Positions 24,082-29,206 of a DNA stretch of 29,206 bases are shown here, piece by piece. Positions within the stretch are counted from its first letter, which is position 1. Each line of letters opens with the position of its first letter. The DNA is from FLUQ01 sp031548325. Its GTDB lineage: Bacteria > Desulfobacterota > Desulfovibrionia > Desulfovibrionales > Desulfovibrionaceae. The DNA lies in assembly GCA_031548325.1 (NCBI GenBank), contig JAVBRE010000171.1:1-29206 (forward strand), read 5' to 3'. The position numbers and the translations under genes were made by a program. Under the pieces are notes generated by a model. That model did no database searches and was not told the origin of the DNA. It was given only the letters and a program-made list of their open reading frames with translations.

Positions 24082-25094
24082 TACGCGCCCTCCGCACGGG
24101 CCGCCGCACCGGACTGCAAACGCTCGGCCGCGCGCAGCTTCGCGCTGCCCGCACGGGGGTTGGCCGCGATTTCATCCGCGCCGGGCGTCACTGGTTTTTT
24201 GGTCAGAATTCGCAAAAGCGCCGTATGACGGCAGATGCAGACCGGAATATGACGGGGGCAGCGGCAGTCTTGCGCTTCGTCCCGAAAAAAATTCTTCACG
24301 ATGCGGTCTTCCAGCGAATGGAAGCTGATGACCACAAGCCTGCCGCCCGGCGCAAGGCGGGGAAGCGCCGCCGCCAGAAAGGCGGAAAGCTGGTCCAGTT
24401 CGCTGTTCACCGCCATGCGCAAAGCCTGGAAAGTCCTGGTGGCCGGATGGTTTCTGGCCGTGGCCCGCCACTTGGCCGGATAGGCCCTTTCCACGAGGGC
24501 GGCCAGTTCCAGGGTGCCTTCTATGGGCTTTTTCGCTCTGGCCTCGACGATGGCGCGGGCGATGCGCCCGGCCTGGGGCTCTTCTCCGGCGCTCGCGATG
24601 ATGTCTTTCAAGGTTTCGTAAGAGGCCTTGTTGACCAGAGCGGACGCGGACGCAGTCCGGCCGTTTTTTTCCCCGCTCCGGTCCATGCGCATGTCCAGCG
24701 GCCCGTCATGCATGAAACTGAACCCGCGTTCCGGCGTGTCGAGCTGCATGGACGAAACCCCAAGGTCCACCAGCGCCCCGTCCACTTTGTCCCAGCCCAT
24801 CTCGTCCAGGCAGACGGCAAAATCGCGGAACGCGCTGTGCCGCAGATGCGCCCGGCCGCCGAAGGGCGCCAGCCGCTCGCCTGCAAGGGCCAGAGCCTCT
24901 TCGTCCCGGTCCAGGCCCAGCAGTTCGCAGTCCGGCGCGGCGCGCAGCACGGCCTCGCCGTGCCCGCCCAGCCCCAGCGTGCCGTCAAGGTAGCGGCCGC
25001 CGGGCCTCGGCGCGAGATAGTGCAAGGTCTCATGCAAAAGCACGGAAATATGCCGGGCGGTTTCGGCGGGCGGGGTTACGACAGGACCGGTCAT
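24081..25094 (-). CDS. rsmH: 16S rRNA m4C1402 methyltransferase RsmH (MraW)
   Basis: SAM-dependent methyltransferase acting on C1402 in the ribosomal decoding centre; 337 aa. It starts with HISVLLHETLHYL, followed by the SAM motif YLDGTLGLGGHGEAVL, GLDRDEEAL, the DLGVSSMQLDTPERGFSF signature, and LVVISFHSLEDRIVKNFF near the C-terminus. It lies 9 nt after mraZ and shares a TAATG junction with ftsL. Confidence 0.97.
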   Translation of the reverse strand: MTGPVVTPPAETARHISVLLHETLHYLAPRPGGRYLDGTLGLGGHGEAVLRAAPDCELLGLDRDEEALALAGERLAPFGGRAHLRHSAFRDFAVCLDEMGWDKVDGALVDLGVSSMQLDTPERGFSFMHDGPLDMRMDRSGEKNGRTASASALVNKASYETLKDIIASAGEEPQAGRIARAIVEARAKKPIEGTLELAALVERAYPAKWRATARNHPATRTFQALRMAVNSELDQLSAFLAAALPRLAPGGRLVVISFHSLEDRIVKNFFRDEAQDCRCPRHIPVCICRHTALLRILTKKPVTPGADEIAANPRAGSAKLRAAERLQSGAAARAEGA

Positions 25095-25103
25095 GGCGCG
25101 CCC

Positions 25104-25553
25104 CTAAAAGGCAAGATCAATGCCGCTGTCCGCACCGGACAAGGTCACGTCGTCAAAATTTTGCGCCATAAGAGAGATGAGGCGGGAAGGTTCCCATATC
25201 TCAAAACGCGAGCCGTTGCCCAGAATAACGGCATCCTTTTCAATGCCTGCATAGCTTGTCAGCTCGCGTGAGAGGCGTATGCGGCCCTGGCCGTCCACGG
25301 TCATGTCCACCACGGAACCGAGCACCCGGCGAATAAGGTCGCGCTGCACGCGGCTGGGGCTTTTGATGCGCAATATCTTCTCTTCGGTCTCCTGCCAGTC
25401 GGGCCAGGGATAGCCGTAGATGCAGCCGTCGCGCGTGGTCAGGGCAAGCCGCCCGGAGTCTGAACGCGCCAGCAGAATCTCCCGAAATTCGGGAGGAAGC
25501 ATCAGACGCCCCTTGGGATCAAGGGAGCGCGAATACTGGCTGCGAAACAACAT
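25104..25553 (-). CDS. mraZ: Transcriptional regulator MraZ
   Basis: Ring-forming DNA-binding repressor of its own dcw cluster; 149 aa. It contains two SpoVT/AbrB-like repeats, seen as SRSLDPKGRLMLPPEFRE (about 8-25) and DMTVDGQGRIRLSREL (about 83-98), each followed by a DxxGR-centred turn. It is the first gene of the minus-strand cluster. Three MraZ boxes lie 18-47 nt upstream of the start codon. The ribosome binding site is weak (GAGAGA). Confidence 0.96.
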   Translation of the reverse strand: MLFRSQYSRSLDPKGRLMLPPEFREILLARSDSGRLALTTRDGCIYGYPWPDWQETEEKILRIKSPSRVQRDLIRRVLGSVVDMTVDGQGRIRLSRELTSYAGIEKDAVILGNGSRFEIWEPSRLISLMAQNFDDVTLSGADSGIDLAF

Positions 25554-25570
25554 ACATCATTCTCTCTATA

Positions 25571-25600
25571 CGTTTCCCACTATTTCCCACTTTTTACCAC
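25571..25600 (-). promoter_or_regulatory. MraZ operator: three 10-bp-spaced boxes
   Basis: On the minus strand GTGGTAAAAA (25600-25591), GTGGGAAATA (25590-25581) and GTGGGAAACG (25580-25571) follow each other with no gap. MraZ is known to bind direct TGGGN repeats with 10-bp periodicity ahead of mraZ; here the cores are TGGTA, TGGGA and TGGGA. The position, just upstream of mraZ, fits autoregulation. Confidence 0.82.
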
Positions 25601-25606
25601 TTTCTC

Positions 25607-25629
25607 AACCAAACCGGGTCCCTTGTCAA
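25607..25629 (-). promoter_or_regulatory. Candidate -35 region for the mraZ promoter
   Basis: TTGACA reads leftward at 25629-25624. A convincing -10 is not seen at 16-18 nt, where GAGAAA or TGAGAA lies, so the promoter may be weak or MraZ-shaped. The same palindromic word (CCTTGTCAAGG) gives TTGTCA for rightward transcription towards pyk. Confidence 0.3.
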
Positions 25630-25758
25630 GGGGAAAAGGCAAAAATAGCCCCTTCACAAGTTTGCCAAAGCGCGTATGCTGCAAAAAAACAGGCCGGAAT
25701 CCCGCCCCCTGCCGGAGCGGCTTTTTCGGCCCGAGAACCACCGTACGAAGGTACCGAC

Positions 25759-27192
25759 ATGCGCGCAAAAACGAAAATCATCGCCACCGTGGGGCCGGCT
25801 TCCGACTCTCCTGAAATCCTCGCCAAGCTGGTTGAAGCGGGCGTCCGCATTTTTCGTCTGAATTTTTCCCACGGCGACGCCTCGAAATTTGTGAACATCA
25901 TCAAGACGATCCGTGAACTGGAAAGCCGCCACGGCTTTCCCATCACCATCATGCAGGATCTTTCCGGCCCCAAGATCCGCCTGGGCACCATAGAAGAAGG
26001 CACCATCAGCTTCGTGCCGGGCGGCAGGACCTATCTCGGCCCCGCGAAGCCCGACAAGGGGGATCTGCCTTTTTTGCCCTTTGACCACCCGGCGGTGCTG
26101 AAATCACTGGAAAAAGGCGACCGCCTGATTCTGGCCGACGGCTCCCTGCAATTTCGCGTGGCGGAGCAGGAAAGCGAAAGCCTTTTCGTGCTTGAGGCGA
26201 CCAACGCGGGCATCGTCAGCTCGCGCAAGGGCCTGGCCCTGCCCGACAAGTCCGTGCCCGTGCCGGCCCTGACCGACAAGGACAAAAAAGACCTGCGCGA
26301 CGGTCTGCGCCTGGGCGTTGACGCGGTGGCGCTTTCTTTTGTGCAGACCGCCCGCGACATAGCCGACGCCAAGGCCCTGATCCGCGCCGAGGGCCGCGAC
26401 GTGCCCGTGGTGGCGAAATTGGAACGCCAGAACGCCGTGCAGAACCTGGACGAAATCCTGTCGCTGACCGATATCGTCATGGTCGCGCGCGGGGATTTGG
26501 GGGTCGAGTGCCCCCTGCCCTTGCTGCCCGCCATTCAGAAACGCATCATCAAGGCCTGCAACAGGGCGTCCAAGCCGGTCATCGTGGCCACCCAGATGTT
26601 GCTTTCCATGGTGAACAGCCCCAGCCCCACCCGCGCGGAAACCACGGACGTGGCCAACGCCGTGCTGGACGGCGCGGACTGCGTGATGCTGTCCGAAGAA
26701 ACAGCCATGGGCAACTACCCCGTGGAAACCGTGGCCGTTATGGGTGAAATCGCGGCCCAGGCCGAAGCCTATTTTGCCGAAGCCAGACGCCGTGAGCAGG
26801 AACTGCCCACCGGCGAAGGAGCCACCGGCTTTCTGACCCATTCCGCCTGTCAGTTGGCGGACGAAGTGAACGCCGACGCCATTGTCTCTTACAGCGTCTC
26901 CGGCTTTTCCGCCCGCTGTCTGGCCGCGCGCAGACCGCGCCAGCCGTTCTACGCCCTGTCGCCCTATGCGGGCACCCTGCACAGCCTGAACTTCACCTGG
27001 GGCGTTCACCCCAGCGGCGTGGAAGTGGATTCCATCGGCCACCTGGAAGCGGTGGAACGTTTCATCGACACCAGCCCCGCTTTTGAGGCGGGCGCGGCAG
27101 TCATCATTACCGCCGGCCAGGCCAGAGCCGGGGTCGCCGCCCCCAGTCAGGCCGTGCTGGGCGCGAACCTGATCAAGGTGTTCAAAAAATAA
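25759..27192 (+). CDS. pyk: Pyruvate kinase
   Basis: Glycolytic enzyme that makes pyruvate and ATP from phosphoenolpyruvate and ADP; 477 aa. It begins with the family start RAKTKIIATVGPASDSPEIL, followed by FRLNFSHGD, QDLSGPKIRLG and the B-domain. Catalytic segments follow (VVAKLERQNAVQNL, MVARGDLGVECPL), then SPTRAETTDVANAVLDGADCVMLSEETAMGNYP and a C-terminal allosteric domain. The ATG at 25759 has GAAGG upstream; longer in-frame starts lie opposite mraZ and its operator. It is divergent from the dcw cluster and has its own strong hairpin after the stop, so it is probably transcribed alone. Confidence 0.97.
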   Translation: MRAKTKIIATVGPASDSPEILAKLVEAGVRIFRLNFSHGDASKFVNIIKTIRELESRHGFPITIMQDLSGPKIRLGTIEEGTISFVPGGRTYLGPAKPDKGDLPFLPFDHPAVLKSLEKGDRLILADGSLQFRVAEQESESLFVLEATNAGIVSSRKGLALPDKSVPVPALTDKDKKDLRDGLRLGVDAVALSFVQTARDIADAKALIRAEGRDVPVVAKLERQNAVQNLDEILSLTDIVMVARGDLGVECPLPLLPAIQKRIIKACNRASKPVIVATQMLLSMVNSPSPTRAETTDVANAVLDGADCVMLSEETAMGNYPVETVAVMGEIAAQAEAYFAEARRREQELPTGEGATGFLTHSACQLADEVNADAIVSYSVSGFSARCLAARRPRQPFYALSPYAGTLHSLNFTWGVHPSGVEVDSIGHLEAVERFIDTSPAFEAGAAVIITAGQARAGVAAPSQAVLGANLIKVFKK

Positions 27193-27220
27193 ACCCGGGG
27201 CATGCCCTTGTCCCCAAACA

Positions 27221-27261
27221 ACAACGGCGCGTTTTTCCTTTGCGAAAAAACGCGCCGTTGT
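27221..27261 (+). terminator. Strong hairpin terminator after pyk
   Basis: ACAACGGCGCGTTTTT (27221-27236) pairs exactly with its complement at 27246-27261, a 16-bp stem with a 9-nt loop, 29 nt past the pyk stop. The U runs lie inside the arms rather than after the stem, so it may act on either strand or protect the 3' end. Confidence 0.65.
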
Positions 27262-27303
27262 CCGTTTGATACGGATTTGCCGACGCCGGGTCTTTGAAGC
27301 GTT

Positions 27304-27395
27304 AATTGCTCTAAAGGCACGCTGCGCTGTTCGCTTGCTGGCGGATACGTCGCTGCGCTTCGTATCCGCCAGAGCAATTTCAAAGAGAAATTGCT
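27304..27395. repeat. Composite repeat with alternative hairpins
   Basis: The outer arms are AATTGCTCT (27304-27312) and AGAGCAATT (27371-27379). Inside is the 12-bp hairpin CTGGCGGATACG (27338-27349) with 27361-27372. The right outer arm can instead form AGCAATTT (27373-27380) with AAATTGCT (27388-27395). A direct repeat, CGCTGCGCT, occurs at 27320-27328 and 27351-27359. The element lies between pyk and the stop codon of the small leftward gene. Confidence 0.6.
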
Positions 27396-27609
27396 AAGCC
27401 AGCCAGGTGGCCCGGCGGAGCATGGCCGCCATATAGGGATCGGGCTCGGCGGCGGGCTCAACGGCGCGCGGGGTCTGAGTGGACAGCCGGCCGTTGCCGC
27501 CCTGCAGATCAAAACGCTGACCCAGCTTTTCAAGGGCTTCGTACAGACTTTCCCGGCAATAGTCGCTCTGCCGGTCGGGCAAGGTGCTGTTGTACATGGT
27601 GGATGACAT
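27394..27609 (-). CDS. Small protein of unknown function (71 aa)
   Basis: No family recognised. The ATG at 27609 is chosen because AAAGGAG lies 6 nt upstream; another in-frame ATG at 27627 adds six residues but lacks such a site. The protein has a polar helical first half (YCRESLYEALEKLGQRFDLQ), a proline/alanine-rich middle (TPRAVEPAAEPDPY) and a short C-terminal helix (MAAMLRRATWLA). There is no signal peptide, TM helix or cysteine pair; one cysteine occurs. Its stop codon lies within the right arm of the composite repeat. It is divergent from the sigma-54 regulator to the right and could be its target (inference only). Confidence 0.65.
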   Translation of the reverse strand: MSSTMYNSTLPDRQSDYCRESLYEALEKLGQRFDLQGGNGRLSTQTPRAVEPAAEPDPYMAAMLRRATWLA

Positions 27610-27871
27610 GGCGTACTCCTTTGGCATGCAATATGATGATTTTCGATCCGCCGCGCCCGCCTGCCGCGCGCGGCGCCCTGACGCGCGATCGTTGCGAGTT
27701 CACAAAGCAAGCCGCATGCCATATATAATATATAGATATTTCAGTATAATATATATTTATTTTATTTTTTTGTCCTAAAATATCTACACAATGATGTCCT
27801 GTTCAGTGTACAGTCGATCATGGAATGTAAGGATGGCAAAAGCTGCCGAATACCTGCCGCAGGGAGGCCCC
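27610..27871. promoter_or_regulatory. Divergent intergenic region with AT-rich island
   Basis: About 260 nt between the small leftward gene and the sigma-54 regulator. A GC-rich part contains the perfect palindrome GCCGCGCGCGGC (27663-27674). It changes abruptly to an almost pure A/T stretch (about 27720-27785) with several TATAAT-like words. A 9-bp inverted repeat, TAGATATTT (27733-27741) and AAATATCTA (27778-27786), flanks it and could be an operator. No sigma-54 (GG/GC) promoter was seen by eye. Confidence 0.4.
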
Positions 27872-29206
27872 ATGCTGCGCGACGAGAAAAGAAACGCTGC
27901 CGGCGCAAATTCCGGCGGGCAGATGCTGTCCGGAGTGGCCGATTCCGAGCTGCTGCGTCTGGTGTTGAACTGCCTGCAGCACGGCACCATGATCATTGAT
28001 TCCGAAGGCCGCGTCCGCTTTTTCAGCGACAAATACGGCGAACTCATGGACCTGGACCCCGATGCCCAGATCGGCAGGCACTGCACTGACGTCATTCCCA
28101 CGTCCCGGGCGCATATCGTGGCCAGAACCGGCAAGGCGGAAATCAACGACATCCAGCTCGTCGACGGGCGGGAACTTGTCGTTCAGCGCATACCGCTGAG
28201 AAAAGGCGGCAGAATCGTCGGCGTGTTCAGTCAGACGGTGTTCCAGAACAAACAGGACGTGACGCTGCTTGAGCGGCGTTTGAACGCCGCAAAAAAGCAG
28301 TTGCAGATGTACGCCCGTGAAATCACGGCCTATCACAGCACCCGCTATACGATGGACAGCATCGTCGGAAGCAGCGAGGCCATCCGCTTCGTCAAGGGCA
28401 TGGCCACGCGCGCCGCGGCGACGGAACTGCCGGTGCTGATCCAGGGCGAAACCGGCACCGGCAAGGAAGTTCTCGCCCAGGCCATTCACAGTGCCGGCAG
28501 CAGAAGCCGCAATCCTTTCGTGCGCATCAACTGTTCCGTAATACCCAAGGATCTGATGGAATCCGAGCTGTTCGGCTACGAAGCCGGGGCCTTCACCGGC
28601 GCCAGGGCGAACGGGGCCATGGGCAAATTTGAAACTGCCGGCCGCGGCACAGTCTTTCTGGACGAGATCGGCGAAATGCCGCTGGACATGCAAGCCAAGC
28701 TGTTGAACGTTCTTGAGGAAAAAACCTTCTGCCGGGTGGGGGGCAACGCCCCGGTGGAGGTGGATTTCAGGATCATCTCGGCCACCAACCGCAACCTTGA
28801 GGAGCGGGTGGCCAACGGGCTGTTTCGTGAGGATCTTTACTACCGCATCCATGCCGTCCCCCTCTGGATTCCGCCGTTGCGCAGCAGGCCCGAGGATATT
28901 CTGCCCCTGGCCGAGCACGCCATTGACGCATACTGCCGCGAGAACAATCTGGAACCGTCCCCCCTTTCTTGCGCCACGCGCGAGATGCTGCAGCGCTACA
29001 CCTGGCCGGGAAACATCCGGGAATTGCTGCATTGGATGCAGTACGCGCAGTCTTTTCACCGGGGCAGGGAAATTACGCCCGCCGACCTTCCCACGACCTT
29101 TGAGGCGCCCGGCGCTCCTGCCCCTCGGGAACGGACGAATCTGAAACACAGCAAATCCGAAGCGGAACGCAAAACCATCACGGAGGCTCTGGATGCCTGC
29201 GGCGGC
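27872..29206 (+). CDS. Sigma-54-dependent enhancer-binding regulator, partial at right edge
   Basis: The first 445 codons of an NtrC-type activator; the C-terminus lies beyond the window. A PAS-like sensor domain occupies about residues 25-125 (GTMIIDSEGRVRFFSDKYGE), then a coiled linker, then the AAA+ domain from about 160. The AAA+ motifs are Walker A GETGTGKE, the sigma-54 contact loop GAFTGA, Walker B VFLDEIGE and WPGNIREL. The last residues (ERKTITEALDACGG) are the start of a Fis-type helix-turn-helix. It would activate sigma-54 promoters in response to a small-molecule or redox signal at the PAS domain; the signal is unknown. The ATG at 27872 has GGGAGG 4 nt upstream; an in-frame ATG at 27833 would add 13 residues. 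Confidence 0.93.
   Translation, partial: MLRDEKRNAAGANSGGQMLSGVADSELLRLVLNCLQHGTMIIDSEGRVRFFSDKYGELMDLDPDAQIGRHCTDVIPTSRAHIVARTGKAEINDIQLVDGRELVVQRIPLRKGGRIVGVFSQTVFQNKQDVTLLERRLNAAKKQLQMYAREITAYHSTRYTMDSIVGSSEAIRFVKGMATRAAATELPVLIQGETGTGKEVLAQAIHSAGSRSRNPFVRINCSVIPKDLMESELFGYEAGAFTGARANGAMGKFETAGRGTVFLDEIGEMPLDMQAKLLNVLEEKTFCRVGGNAPVEVDFRIISATNRNLEERVANGLFREDLYYRIHAVPLWIPPLRSRPEDILPLAEHAIDAYCRENNLEPSPLSCATREMLQRYTWPGNIRELLHWMQYAQSFHRGREITPADLPTTFEAPGAPAPRERTNLKHSKSEAERKTITEALDACGG

Noticed and set aside
21562..24228. Very long plus-strand open frame (888 codons) opposite ftsI and ftsL
   Set aside because: It is antisense to clearly recognised genes and encodes a His/Gly/Arg-rich sequence with no domain; such frames are common opposite GC-rich genes.
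25420..25758. N-terminal extension of pyruvate kinase
   Set aside because: It would lie opposite mraZ and its operator. The family begins at 25759.

Overview
The window is a GC-rich bacterial chromosome segment that most resembles a Desulfovibrionaceae (sulfate-reducing delta-proteobacterial) genome. This rests on three things: the order of the division and cell-wall (dcw) cluster, a haem-type DUF3365 sensor kinase, and a meso-DAP peptidoglycan pathway (lysA plus a MurE with the DNPR motif). This placement is inference from recognised protein families; no database search was run.

Layout. Positions 1-700 hold the end of an unrecognised leftward gene that runs off the window, a near-consensus leftward promoter, and several hairpin-forming repeats. 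Next come leftward lysA (701-1996) and its hairpin-rich leader (1998-2174). A rightward signalling operon follows (2477-6905): a DUF3365 hybrid histidine kinase, an HD-GYP response regulator and a SlyD-like FKBP isomerase, joined by two ATGA stop/start overlaps. A lone, more AT-rich class II Fic gene (7090-8223) lies between this operon and the dcw cluster.

The dcw cluster fills 8543-25553 on the minus strand. In transcription order it reads mraZ, rsmH, ftsL, ftsI, murE, murF, mraY, murD, ftsW, murG, murC, a murB remnant, ftsQ, ftsA, ftsZ. It closes with a clear intrinsic terminator after ftsZ. Most junctions are 1-11 nt overlaps or very short gaps, so it looks like one co-transcribed unit making lipid II and the divisome. 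Three 10-bp-spaced MraZ boxes precede mraZ. Rightward pyk (25759-27192) is divergent from mraZ. The right end has a pyk terminator hairpin, a composite repeat, a 71-aa unknown leftward gene, an AT-rich intergenic island and a sigma-54 enhancer-binding regulator cut by the window edge.

The most striking observation is at the murB position. The gene between murC and ftsQ is only 103 codons. It joins the recognisable N-terminal start of MurB directly to the MurB C-terminus, in frame, and lacks the whole FAD-binding and catalytic core. It still overlaps the ftsQ start. Either murB works from elsewhere in the genome and this is a frame-preserving remnant kept for coupling to ftsQ, or the assembly has lost about half a kilobase or more here. 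Other points of interest are the composite hairpin repeats (around 540, 2000-2141 and 27304-27395) and the coupled haem sensor / HD-GYP / FKBP operon.
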